64,000 bases of DNA, taken from positions 62,001-126,000 of the forward strand of contig NZ_JAMXAY010000003.1 in assembly GCF_025460835.1 (NCBI RefSeq), written 5' to 3'. Source of the DNA: Parapedobacter soli. GTDB taxonomy: Bacteria; Bacteroidota; Bacteroidia; Sphingobacteriales; Sphingobacteriaceae. The notes under the pieces were generated by a model. That model ran no database searches and was not told where the DNA came from. It saw only the letters and a program-made list of their open reading frames with translations. A program made the position numbers and the translations under genes. Positions 52,666 through 63,245 of the stretch are shown one piece after another (positions within the stretch are counted from its first letter, which is position 1; each line of letters opens with the position of its first letter).

Positions 52666-53367
52666 ATGTCACTCGATGTTCTAGGCCAAGCCCTCCATGA
52701 TTACCTGCGAGGGTCCCGTGGCGATAAGCTACTAACTCACACCAGCTTCGGCGGCATCGAAGAGATGCCCGTGGCCGAGTTTTTCCGGCAGCCTTTTGAT
52801 TTTCCGGAGCTGGAACATATCGCACTATCGTTGTGCGACGGGCGGGTATTGGATGTAGGTGCAGGTGCGGGTAGTCATGCGCTGCTCCTGCAGCAGCGCG
52901 GCATAGACGTCACCGCATTGGAGCGCTCACCGCTAGCCTGCGAGGTCATGCGCGCGCGTGGTGTGAAACGGGTTATCAACGCCGACTTCTTCGAGTACCA
53001 AGGCGGACGGTACGACACGCTCCTGTTTCTGATGAACGGCATCGGTGTGGCGGGTAGCATCGATGGACTAACAGCCCTGCTCAACCACTGCAAAACGTTG
53101 CTGACCCCAGGCGGCCAACTGCTTTTCGACTCGTCTGACATTGCTTACCTTTATGCCGACGGTACCGTGGATAAACCCACGGGCTACTACGGCGAAATCC
53201 AATACCAGTATGCCTACAGGGGTGCACGCAGTGCACCTTTCGGTTGGCTGTTTATCGATCAGGAAACCCTTATCAGCATTGCGCAGCCCTTGGGTTGGGT
53301 GGTACAGATCCTTTTTGAAGACGGGCACGACCAATACCTGGCCCGGATGGAGATGATTGAGTGTTAA
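52666..53367 (+). CDS. Class I SAM-dependent methyltransferase
   Basis: A 233-residue cytosolic protein with a Rossmann-type methyltransferase core. SAM motif I is VLDVGAGAGSHALLLQQ (about residue 63), motif II region VTALERSPLACEVMRARG, motif III LLTPGGQLLFDSSDI. The target is unknown. It meets serS tail to tail with 8 bases between. Confidence 0.88.
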   Translation: MSLDVLGQALHDYLRGSRGDKLLTHTSFGGIEEMPVAEFFRQPFDFPELEHIALSLCDGRVLDVGAGAGSHALLLQQRGIDVTALERSPLACEVMRARGVKRVINADFFEYQGGRYDTLLFLMNGIGVAGSIDGLTALLNHCKTLLTPGGQLLFDSSDIAYLYADGTVDKPTGYYGEIQYQYAYRGARSAPFGWLFIDQETLISIAQPLGWVVQILFEDGHDQYLARMEMIEC

Positions 53368-53375
53368 CGTCTGAT

Positions 53376-54647
53376 TTAGTCGATCCACTCGAAGCCAGTA
53401 TACGGCACCAATACATCCGGCACTTTGATGCCTTTATCCGTTTGGTTGTTTTCCAAAACGGAAGCGACTATCCGGGGCAGTGCCAATGCGCTTCCATTAA
53501 GGGTATGGGCCAGTTGCGTTTTGCCACCTTCTTCCTTAAACCGCACTTTGAGCCGGTTGGCCTGGTAGGTTTCGAAATTCGACACCGAAGACACCTCCAG
53601 CCAGCGTTGCTGCGCCGCACTCCATACCTCCATATCATAAGTGAGTGCGGAGGTAAAGCCCATATCGCCGCCGCAGAGCCGCAGTACGCGGTACGGCAGC
53701 TCAAGTGCCTGCAACAAGGACTGCACGTATAAGCTCATTTCTTCCAGCACGGCATACGATTTATCGGGATGGACAATCTGCACCACCTCTACCTTATCGA
53801 ACTGGTGCAGGCGGTTGAGCCCGCGCACATGGGCACCGTATGACCCCGCTTCGCGGCGGAAACAGGGGGTATAGGCGGTATGCTTAATCGGGAAATCACT
53901 TTCCTTAACGATGGTATCACGGTACATGTTTGTAACGGGCACCTCGGCCGTGGGGATGAGGTACAGGTCGTCCACACCCACGTGGTACATCTGCCCTTCC
54001 TTGTCGGGTAGCTGGCCGGTGCCGAAGCCCGAGGCTTCATTGATGAGTATGGGGGGCTGCACTTCCCCATATCCGGCTTTTCCGGCTTGGTCGAGGAAAT
54101 AATTGATCATGGCACGCTGCAACTGCGAACCTTTGCCTTTATATACCGGGAACCCCGATCCCGTTATTTTGGTGCCCAACTCAAAGTCGATGATATCATA
54201 CTTGGCCGCCAACTCCCAATGAGGTAACGCACCCTCCGGCAGATCCGGTTGCCGGCCATGCTCCAGCACTACTTCATTGTCATCGGCCCCCACCCCTGCC
54301 GGCACCGACTGGTGTGGCAGGTTGGGGATCAGCACCAGCTTTTCGTACAGTTCGGCTTCCACCGCAGCCAGCTCATCGGCCAATTTCTTATGTTGCTCCT
54401 TATAGCCGCCCGATTGCGCCTTTGCGGCCTCCGCCTCTTCGCGGTTGCCCTGGCGCATCAGCTCACCGATGCGGCGCGCCGCCGCATTTGCTGCCGCTGC
54501 GATCGAGTCGGACTCGGTCTGTACCTGCCTACGGCGTTCATCCAACGCAATCACTGCATCCACTAGCTCCAGCGGCTGGAAGTTGCGGATGGCCAGGCGT
54601 TCAATCACTCGGTCGCGGTTTTCGCGGATATAATTAACTTGCAACAT
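53376..54647 (-). CDS. serS: Seryl-tRNA synthetase
   Basis: A 423-residue class II enzyme that charges tRNA-Ser and the selenocysteine tRNA. The N-terminal coiled-coil arm runs about residues 30-105 (EAEAAKAQSGGYKEQHKKLADELAAVEAEL shown only as landmark EAEAAKAQSGG). Motif 2 is CFRREAGSYGAHVRGLNRLHQF, motif 3 QTDKGIKVPDVLVPYTGF region with NGSALALPRIVASVLEN before it. The ATG at 54647 fits (MLQVNYIRENRDRVIERL); the upstream open frame is antisense to rsmI. -7 box TATTTTTG at 54677-54670 on the minus strand. Confidence 0.97.
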   Translation of the reverse strand: MLQVNYIRENRDRVIERLAIRNFQPLELVDAVIALDERRRQVQTESDSIAAAANAAARRIGELMRQGNREEAEAAKAQSGGYKEQHKKLADELAAVEAELYEKLVLIPNLPHQSVPAGVGADDNEVVLEHGRQPDLPEGALPHWELAAKYDIIDFELGTKITGSGFPVYKGKGSQLQRAMINYFLDQAGKAGYGEVQPPILINEASGFGTGQLPDKEGQMYHVGVDDLYLIPTAEVPVTNMYRDTIVKESDFPIKHTAYTPCFRREAGSYGAHVRGLNRLHQFDKVEVVQIVHPDKSYAVLEEMSLYVQSLLQALELPYRVLRLCGGDMGFTSALTYDMEVWSAAQQRWLEVSSVSNFETYQANRLKVRFKEEGGKTQLAHTLNGSALALPRIVASVLENNQTDKGIKVPDVLVPYTGFEWID

Positions 54648-54669
54648 ATTTTTATTTATTTTGTACCGG

Positions 54670-54677
54670 CAAAAATA
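54670..54677 (-). promoter_or_regulatory. -7 box of serS in the serS-rsmI gap
   Basis: TATTTTTG on the minus strand, 22 bases before the serS ATG and 6 bases from the rsmI ATG, within a 36-base divergent gap. The two promoters must overlap. Confidence 0.45.
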
Positions 54678-54683
54678 GTAAAA

Positions 54684-55352
54684 ATGCTCTATCTCGTACC
54701 CACCCCTGTCGGCAACCTTGAAGATATGACCATGCGGGCCATCCGCGTGCTCAAAGAAGCCGACTTCATCCTCGCCGAAGATACGCGAACGAGCGCTCCG
54801 TTGCTGAAGCATTTCGGCATCGCCGGGAAAGTGTTTGCCCACCACCAGCACAACGAACACAAGGCCGTAGCCGAGATCGTCCGCTTCTTGCAAGCCGGCA
54901 AAAAGGTGGCGCTGATATCCGACGCGGGCACACCAGCCATCTCCGACCCGGGGTTCCTACTGGTGCGGGAAGTGATCAAACATGGCTTGGAGGTGCAATG
55001 CCTGCCGGGTGCAACGGCTTTCGTACCAGCCTTGGTCGCCTCGGGCCTGCCGTGCGACCGGTTCTGCTTCGAGGGTTTTCTCCCGGTAAAGAAAGGACGG
55101 CAAACGCGGCTGAAATCCCTCGCCGGGGAAACCCGCACCCTGGTGTTTTATGAGTCGCCCCACCGCCTGATCAAAACACTCGATGAATTCATACAGGTAT
55201 TCGGCGCAGAGCGCCCGGCCTCGGCCTCACGCGAGATCAGCAAACTGTATGAGGAAACCCGGCGCGGCACCCTACTCGATCTCAAGCTCCATTTCGGCAC
55301 ACACCCGCCCAAAGGCGAGTTCGTGGTCTGCGTACAGGGATACGGTGTGTAA
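54684..55352 (+). CDS. rsmI: 16S rRNA C1402 2'-O-methyltransferase (RsmI)
   Basis: A 222-residue tetrapyrrole-methylase-fold enzyme that methylates the ribose of C1402 in 16S rRNA. The start LYLVPTPVGNLEDMTMRAIRVL is characteristic, and the SAM-binding parts ALISDAGTPAISDPGFLLV and LPGATAFVPALVASGLP follow, then FEGFLPVKKGRQTRL and FYESPHRLIKTL. It lacks the C-terminal HTH extension of the E. coli form, as usual for Bacteroidota. The ATG at 54684 is preferred to one 15 codons earlier, which lies in the shared serS promoter. Confidence 0.95.
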   Translation: MLYLVPTPVGNLEDMTMRAIRVLKEADFILAEDTRTSAPLLKHFGIAGKVFAHHQHNEHKAVAEIVRFLQAGKKVALISDAGTPAISDPGFLLVREVIKHGLEVQCLPGATAFVPALVASGLPCDRFCFEGFLPVKKGRQTRLKSLAGETRTLVFYESPHRLIKTLDEFIQVFGAERPASASREISKLYEETRRGTLLDLKLHFGTHPPKGEFVVCVQGYGV

Positions 55353-55365
55353 CCTACGATTACAG

Positions 55366-55396
55366 TTGCAAATCCCCGCAACTTTAGCTAAATTTG
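55366..55396 (+). promoter_or_regulatory. Promoter of the LacI-family regulator gene
   Basis: TTG 55366-55368, 20-base spacer, TAAATTTG 55389-55396. The GTG start follows 20 bases later. Confidence 0.65.
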
Positions 55397-55415
55397 TGCA
55401 AACGAGATATAGGCC

Positions 55416-58095
<2,680 letters not shown>

Positions 58096-58106
58096 CATAC
58101 CCGCTT

Positions 58107-58670
58107 TTAGTGCACAAACAACCCGACGGTAAGGAAAATACTGTGCTGGTAAAAGCCGTTGCTGCCCTGAAATCGGGAGTCGAACTGCTGGAAGCCATAG
58201 CCGGCGCTGAACAATAAATCCGAGCCATCCACCAGCATGTGCCCGTAGGTGACGCCTGCTTTGGCTACGAACCCCTTGAAATAATCAGCACCGATGCTGG
58301 GCGCATAACCCACATTGGCGAGCACACCGAACGTACCTAAGGGCGATACTTGCGCAATGGGGGCCCTGAAATCCGCGAATATCGGCAGTGTGTTGACCCG
58401 GCGGGTAGACCGGCTGCCATCTGCCAATGTACCCCGGCCACGGTAAACATCATTACCAATACCAAGCCCAAGATATTTACGGTCGAAAAAATTGCGGCCA
58501 AATGCAAATTGGAACTGGTACCCGTGCATCACGGATTGATCGCCGGTGGTGGCCATTCCGAAAATGCCGCCTGCCTGCAACAGCGTATAGGTGCCGCGGC
58601 GCTGCCCATGGGCGGAGAAACACATGCACGCCATTACAAATACGGCCAGTAAGGTATATTTCTTCATCAT
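58107..58670 (-). CDS. Outer-membrane beta-barrel protein (porin-like)
   Basis: A 187-residue exported barrel protein: signal peptide cleaved near CFSAHGQRRG, then strands GTYTLLQAGGIFGMA, YQFQFAFGRNFF, YLGLGIGNDVYRG, VSPLGTFGVLANVGYAP and the final SIFLTVGLFVH. About eight strands are likely. Function unknown. It follows holA by 6 bases on the same strand and is probably co-transcribed, though the two are functionally unrelated. Confidence 0.86.
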   Translation of the reverse strand: MMKKYTLLAVFVMACMCFSAHGQRRGTYTLLQAGGIFGMATTGDQSVMHGYQFQFAFGRNFFDRKYLGLGIGNDVYRGRGTLADGSRSTRRVNTLPIFADFRAPIAQVSPLGTFGVLANVGYAPSIGADYFKGFVAKAGVTYGHMLVDGSDLLFSAGYGFQQFDSRFQGSNGFYQHSIFLTVGLFVH

Positions 58671-58676
58671 AATTCT

Positions 58677-59681
58677 TTAATAGAGAATCTTGTAAACCAA
58701 CTCCTTCAACAGATCGCCCTGCTCCAGGTTGACCGCGTTCAGTCCTTTGGATTTCAAATCATATTCGCGTAGATGGCTCATGATATCAAACGTCTTCCGC
58801 CTATTGTAACTACGGGCGGCTATATCATATTCTCTTGTGAAAAACGGATGCACGCCCAGCTCGCGCGACAGTGCTTGGGGCGACTTATCCGGCAAATAAT
58901 GGTACTTCAGCACTTTGGTGAAATAGCTTCCCATGGCACCCAATACCACAGGCATCGGGTTGCTCCGTGGATTGGCTGCAAAATAATCCACGATACGGAA
59001 CGCCTTGACTACGTCCCGTTTAGCCAACGCTGTGGTGAGCTCAAAAACATTGAAATCTTTACTGATACCGATGTTGCGCTCGATGTCTTGCACGGCAATC
59101 TCCTGTTCTTTGGGCACATTAAGCATGAGCTTGTCGAGCTCATTGACCACTTTCGATAGGTCTGTACCGAGGTATTCGGCAACCATGGCCGCCGCTTGCG
59201 GGTGGATGCGCCAGCCCCGGGTGGTTACATAGCTATTTATCCAGGGTGCCACCTTATCGTCATACAGCTTTGGCGACTCCAGCACAACCCCGGCTTTCTC
59301 GGCCACTTTATAGACCTTCCGCCGCTTATCGAACTTACCGTGCTTATAGGCCAGCACGAGTACCGTGCTTTTCATCGGATTCTCCAGGTAAGCTACCAGC
59401 AGTTCGTCTTCCTTCCATTTCAGGTTCTGCGCCTCCTTGATGATAATCACTTGATAGTCGCTCATCATCGGATAGCGCCGGGCTGCACTCACAATCGTAG
59501 CGAAGTCGGTGTCCTTGCCATATAGCACCGTTTGGTCAAACCCCTTCTGCGCCTCTTCAAGCACGTGGGTTTCTACGCAGTCGCTCACCAGATCGATAGC
59601 ATAAGACTCTTCACCGTGCAGCAGGTATACCGGCACGAGCTTCCGGGCTTTTATATCGGCTATGATTTTATTGGTATCCAT
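58677..59681 (-). CDS. holA: DNA polymerase III subunit delta
   Basis: A 334-residue clamp-loader subunit that opens the sliding clamp during replication. N-terminal AAA+-like domain starts KLVPVYLLHGEESYAIDL (P-loop-like but not a full Walker A, as in HolA), then ILEEAQKGFDQTVLYGKD, VIIIKEAQNLKWKEDELLVAYLENP and the C-terminal helical collar (VVNELDKLMLN, FELTTALAKRDVVKAFRIVDYF). Divergent from the HSDR_N gene with 104 bases between. Confidence 0.93.
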   Translation of the reverse strand: MDTNKIIADIKARKLVPVYLLHGEESYAIDLVSDCVETHVLEEAQKGFDQTVLYGKDTDFATIVSAARRYPMMSDYQVIIIKEAQNLKWKEDELLVAYLENPMKSTVLVLAYKHGKFDKRRKVYKVAEKAGVVLESPKLYDDKVAPWINSYVTTRGWRIHPQAAAMVAEYLGTDLSKVVNELDKLMLNVPKEQEIAVQDIERNIGISKDFNVFELTTALAKRDVVKAFRIVDYFAANPRSNPMPVVLGAMGSYFTKVLKYHYLPDKSPQALSRELGVHPFFTREYDIAARSYNRRKTFDIMSHLREYDLKSKGLNAVNLEQGDLLKELVYKILY

Positions 59682-59749
59682 TCTTTCGCTATCGATTTAG
59701 CACGCGGGCGGTGCGGATTTTACGCAGCTCTGCGTTCCATCCTTTCGCG

Positions 59750-59781
59750 TTGCCAAATTACACATTTAAACCCTACTTTTG
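59750..59781 (+). promoter_or_regulatory. Promoter of the HSDR_N gene
   Basis: TTG 59750-59752, 21-base spacer, TACTTTTG 59774-59781, then only 4 bases to the ATG at 59786. Confidence 0.6.
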
Positions 59782-59785
59782 CAAG

Positions 59786-60241
59786 ATGTTCAAACCCATA
59801 CCGCTCAATTTGCCAGCTTATGCTGCCAACATCCAACGGGACGGCACGAAGCTACTCATATTTGATGAATTGCGGAAGAAACAACTCGTGCTGACACCAG
59901 AGGAATGGGTGCGCCAGCATTGGATACACCACCTCATACATGTGAAACGGTATCCCCGTTCGCTGATTAAAATCGAAGGTGGCCTCACACTCAACAACAT
60001 GCCGAAACGGAGTGATTTGGTGATATACGATACGCAGGGCTCCAAAATACTGTTGGCCGAATTCAAAGCACCCTCGGTCAAGATCACCCAAGCCGCTTTT
60101 GAACAGATTGCCCGTTATAATATAGTCTATCGGGTACCGATTTTATTGGTAAGCAATGGCCTGCAGCACTATTACTGCCGTATCCATTTCGAAACCGGGC
60201 GCTTCGAATTCCTTGCCGAGCTACCCGATTATGACTGCTGA
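59786..60241 (+). CDS. HSDR_N-type (type I restriction R N-terminal) nuclease-fold protein, stand-alone
   Basis: A 151-residue cytosolic protein that consists almost wholly of the HSDR_N domain, the PD-(D/E)xK fold of type I restriction R subunits. Putative catalytic residues: Asp in PKRSDLVIYD and the E-x-K of KILLAEFKAPS. No helicase domain follows, and no hsdM or hsdS gene is near, so it is not a restriction system part here; single-domain members are common in Bacteroidota with unknown roles. The ATG at 59786 follows a full promoter by 4 bases, which decides the start over an earlier one at 59711. Confidence 0.85.
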   Translation: MFKPIPLNLPAYAANIQRDGTKLLIFDELRKKQLVLTPEEWVRQHWIHHLIHVKRYPRSLIKIEGGLTLNNMPKRSDLVIYDTQGSKILLAEFKAPSVKITQAAFEQIARYNIVYRVPILLVSNGLQHYYCRIHFETGRFEFLAELPDYDC

Positions 60242-60350
60242 CCCACAGTGATGTGCAATAGGCCAACCGACAGGGTGGCAGTGTATATATGCGGCATTTT
60301 GGCAGACAAACAGCAACTATCACTGATGGCGCGATGTTTGTTTAAGGCAC

Positions 60351-60397
60351 AAATACCACGCAGGTATTTAATATTCCAACGAAATCACATATCTTAG
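60351..60397 (+). promoter_or_regulatory. Inverted repeat and -7-like box upstream of clpP
   Basis: AAATACC (60351-60357) and GGTATTT (60363-60369) flank a 5-base centre. TATCTTAG (60390-60397) lies 20 bases further, so the repeat overlaps the -33 region, as an operator would. The ATG is at 60419. The remaining 60242-60350 shows nothing clear. Confidence 0.4.
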
Positions 60398-60418
60398 CAA
60401 TATAATAGAACAAAAACC

Positions 60419-61114
60419 ATGAGTATTGATAAAAACGAATTCAGGAAATACGCTATAAAGCACCACCGTATCGGCAGCCATCATGTAGACGGTTTTATCG
60501 GTCGGGCAGAACGCAAAATGCCCACATCGCTTACGCCGTATATTATTGAGGAACGACAGATGAATGTTGCCCAGATGGATGTGTTTTCGCGGTTGATGAT
60601 GGACCGCATTATTTTCATGGGCGACCCGGTGAGTGACCAAGTGGCCAACATCATCCAGGCACAGCTCCTGTTCCTCCAATCGGCAGATGCCCAACGCGAC
60701 ATCCAAATCTACATCAACTCACCGGGAGGCAGCGTATACGCCGGATTGGGTATTTATGACACCATGCAGTATATTACCCCCGACGTGGCTACGATCTGTA
60801 CCGGTATGGCCGCATCTATGGCGGCTGTACTCCTCTGTGCCGGCGCGAAAGGAAAACGTGCCGCATTGACCCACTCGCGGGTGATGATACACCAACCTTC
60901 AGGGGGCGCCCAAGGGGTGGCCGCTGATATGGAGATCAACCTCCGCGAAATGCTGAAATTGAAGAAAGAACTATACGATATCATTGCACTCCATTCGGGC
61001 AAAAGTTACGAATGGGTAGAAAAATCGTCAGACCGCGATTATTGGATGGTTGCTGAAGAAGCAAAAGAGCATGGTATGGTGGACGAGGTACTGACATCCA
61101 AAAAGGAAAAATAA
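60419..61114 (+). CDS. clpP: ATP-dependent Clp protease proteolytic subunit
   Basis: A 231-residue serine protease forming the 14-mer chamber fed by ClpX. Catalytic triad Ser133 (in [10 protein letters not shown]), His158 ([10 protein letters not shown]) and Asp207 ([10 protein letters not shown]), with spacing equal to E. coli ClpP (Ser-His 25, His-Asp 49). [12 protein letters not shown] is the oxyanion-region loop. An N-terminal extension of about 35 residues is longer than in E. coli and may be a propeptide or typical of the phylum. clpX follows after 2 bases. Confidence 0.97.
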   Translation: MSIDKNEFRKYAIKHHRIGSHHVDGFIGRAERKMPTSLTPYIIEERQMNVAQMDVFSRLMMDRIIFMGDPVSDQVANIIQAQLLFLQSADAQRDIQIYINSPGGSVYAGLGIYDTMQYITPDVATICTGMAASMAAVLLCAGAKGKRAALTHSRVMIHQPSGGAQGVAADMEINLREMLKLKKELYDIIALHSGKSYEWVEKSSDRDYWMVAEEAKEHGMVDEVLTSKKEK

Positions 61115-61116
61115 CT

Positions 61117-62358
61117 ATGGCAAAGACAACAAGGGAAGTGACCTGTTCTTTCTGCGGAATCCGGAAGCAAGACGCAATGATGCTCATCGCTGGCGATGGG
61201 GCGCATATCTGCGACCGCTGCATCGCCCAAGCCAATGAGATATTGGTCGAGGAGATGAACCTTCGTAAAAGCAAGGCCCTTCAAACGACACTGAAACTCA
61301 TTCGCCCTATCGAGATCAAGGAGCACCTTGATCAATACGTCATCGGGCAAGACGATGCCAAGAAGGTGATGGCCGTAGCGGTGTACAACCACTATAAGCG
61401 ACTGAACCAGAAGATGGACAAAGATGAAATCGAGCTAGAAAAATCGAACATCATCATGGTGGGTGAGACCGGAACGGGCAAGACGTTGCTTGCCAAAACC
61501 ATCGCCAAAATCCTGAATGTTCCATTCTGCATCTGTGATGCCACGGTATTGACGGAGGCGGGGTACGTGGGCGAAGATGTGGAAAGCATACTCACGCGGC
61601 TCCTGCAAGCAGCGGATTACGATGTGGCCGCTGCCGAACGTGGGATTATCTACATTGACGAGATTGACAAGATAGCCCGAAAAAGTGACAACCCATCCAT
61701 CACGCGCGACGTATCCGGAGAAGGTGTACAGCAAGCGCTGCTGAAAATCCTCGAGGGTACGATCGTGAACGTACCACCCCAAGGTGGGCGCAAGCACCCC
61801 GACCAAAAGATGATCGCCGTGAACACCAACAACATCCTGTTCATGTGCGGTGGTGCATTCGATGGCATCCAGAAAAAGATCGCTAACCGGCTGCGTACAC
61901 AAACCATCGGCTACAAGGTAAACGCCGATGAAATGGAAGTGGACGTGAACAACCTATATAAATACATCACGCCGCAGGATCTCAAGAGCTACGGACTCAT
62001 CCCCGAGCTCATCGGCCGCTTGCCGGTACTCACGTACCTCAACCCGCTCGATAAAGAGACACTGCTGAATATCCTTACCGAACCGAAAAATGCACTGATT
62101 AAACAATATCAGAAGCTATTTGAATACGAGGATGTGGAACTTAAGTTTGACGATGACGTCTATCAGTTTATCGTAGATAAAGCCAATGAATTCAAGCTCG
62201 GGGCGCGGGGGCTCCGATCTATCTGCGAGGCGATCATGCTAGACGCGATGTTTGAAATCCCATCCGATAAAAACGAGCAGAAAACGCTGTATATCTCGCT
62301 CGAATATGCCAAGCATAAGTTCGAGAAGTCGGATCTGAAGAAGCTGAAAGCAGCATAA
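61117..62358 (+). CDS. clpX: ATP-dependent Clp protease ATPase subunit ClpX
   Basis: A 413-residue AAA+ unfoldase. N-terminal zinc-binding domain CSFCG and CDRC (four cysteines, residues about 10-38). AAA+ module: Walker [14 protein letters not shown], pore loop GYVGEDVES, Walker [15 protein letters not shown], sensor regions and the IGF-type loop area ([16 protein letters not shown]). C-terminal small domain [22 protein letters not shown]. Operon with clpP (2-base gap), ended by a strong terminator. Confidence 0.98.
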   Translation: MAKTTREVTCSFCGIRKQDAMMLIAGDGAHICDRCIAQANEILVEEMNLRKSKALQTTLKLIRPIEIKEHLDQYVIGQDDAKKVMAVAVYNHYKRLNQKMDKDEIELEKSNIIMVGETGTGKTLLAKTIAKILNVPFCICDATVLTEAGYVGEDVESILTRLLQAADYDVAAAERGIIYIDEIDKIARKSDNPSITRDVSGEGVQQALLKILEGTIVNVPPQGGRKHPDQKMIAVNTNNILFMCGGAFDGIQKKIANRLRTQTIGYKVNADEMEVDVNNLYKYITPQDLKSYGLIPELIGRLPVLTYLNPLDKETLLNILTEPKNALIKQYQKLFEYEDVELKFDDDVYQFIVDKANEFKLGARGLRSICEAIMLDAMFEIPSDKNEQKTLYISLEYAKHKFEKSDLKKLKAA

Positions 62359-62364
62359 CGTTTC

Positions 62365-62391
62365 TCCCCCCGCCGCAAACGGGGGGATTTT
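62365..62391 (+). terminator. Intrinsic terminator after clpX
   Basis: TCCCCCCG (62365-62372) pairs with CGGGGGGA (62380-62387) around a 7-base loop, then TTTT. Separates clpPX from the AMP nucleosidase gene. Confidence 0.85.
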
Positions 62392-62404
62392 CATTTTTAC
62401 GCCC

Positions 62405-63226
62405 ATGGCAAAAGACAAGAATACCCCAGCAGAATCGCCCATCAAACCAGGCTTGAAAAACAAGGAAGATATTGTGGAAAACTGGTTGCCGCGATATACG
62501 AACCGGCCGTTGGACGAATTCGGCAACTACATCCTGCTGACAAACTTTTCCAACTACGTAAAACTCTTTTCGGAGATGCACGGCAACGCCCCCATCCTTG
62601 GGCTGGATAAGCCGATGCAAAGTGTAACCGCCGAGGGGATTACCATCATTAACTTCGGGATGGGTAGCCCTATGGCAGCTACCATCATGGACCTGCTCTC
62701 GGCCATATCGCCAAAAGCGGTACTGTTTCTGGGCAAGGCGGGAGGGTTGAAAAAGAAAAACAAAATCGGTGACCTGGTGTTGCCCATCGCCGCTATCCGT
62801 GGCGAGGGTACGTCTAACGACTATTTTCCGCCCGAAGTGCCAGCACTGCCCGCTTTCGCACTGCAGAAAGCAATTTCCACAACCATACGCGACCATTCTC
62901 TCGATTACTGGACGGGGACCGTTTATACCACTAACAGGCGCGTGTGGGAACACGACAAAGAATTTAAGAAATACCTCAAAAGCATTCGGGCCATGCTGGT
63001 CGATATGGAAACCGCTACCATCTTTTCGGTAGGCTTCGCCAACAAAATACCAACCGGGGCCCTGCTGCTGGTGTCGGATCAACCCATGATACCTGAGGGG
63101 GTAAAAACCGCGGAAAGCGACTCAAGCGTCACGGCACAGTTCGTGGAAACCCACCTGACGATTGGCATCGAGTCACTCCGCCAGCTGATCAACAATGGGC
63201 TGACCGTAAAGCACCTGAAATTCTAA
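62405..63226 (+). CDS. amn: AMP nucleosidase, short Bacteroidota form
   Basis: A 273-residue cytosolic enzyme of the nucleoside phosphorylase fold, splitting AMP into adenine and ribose-5-phosphate. INFGMGSPMAATIMDLLSAI and VLFLGKAGGLKKKNKIGDLVLP are the phosphate and ribose-binding loops. LVDMETATIFSVGFANKIPTGALLLVSDQPM holds the Glu and Asp typical of the family. It lacks the N-terminal domain of the E. coli enzyme. The ATG at 62405 is close behind the clpX terminator; no clear -7 box. Confidence 0.93.
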   Translation: MAKDKNTPAESPIKPGLKNKEDIVENWLPRYTNRPLDEFGNYILLTNFSNYVKLFSEMHGNAPILGLDKPMQSVTAEGITIINFGMGSPMAATIMDLLSAISPKAVLFLGKAGGLKKKNKIGDLVLPIAAIRGEGTSNDYFPPEVPALPAFALQKAISTTIRDHSLDYWTGTVYTTNRRVWEHDKEFKKYLKSIRAMLVDMETATIFSVGFANKIPTGALLLVSDQPMIPEGVKTAESDSSVTAQFVETHLTIGIESLRQLINNGLTVKHLKF

Positions 63227-63245
63227 CCCGCGAAACCATCACATC

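Noticed and set aside
62234-63082. 282-residue minus-strand frame opposite clpX and amn
   Set aside because: It spans the 3' end of clpX, a terminator and most of amn; no family features.
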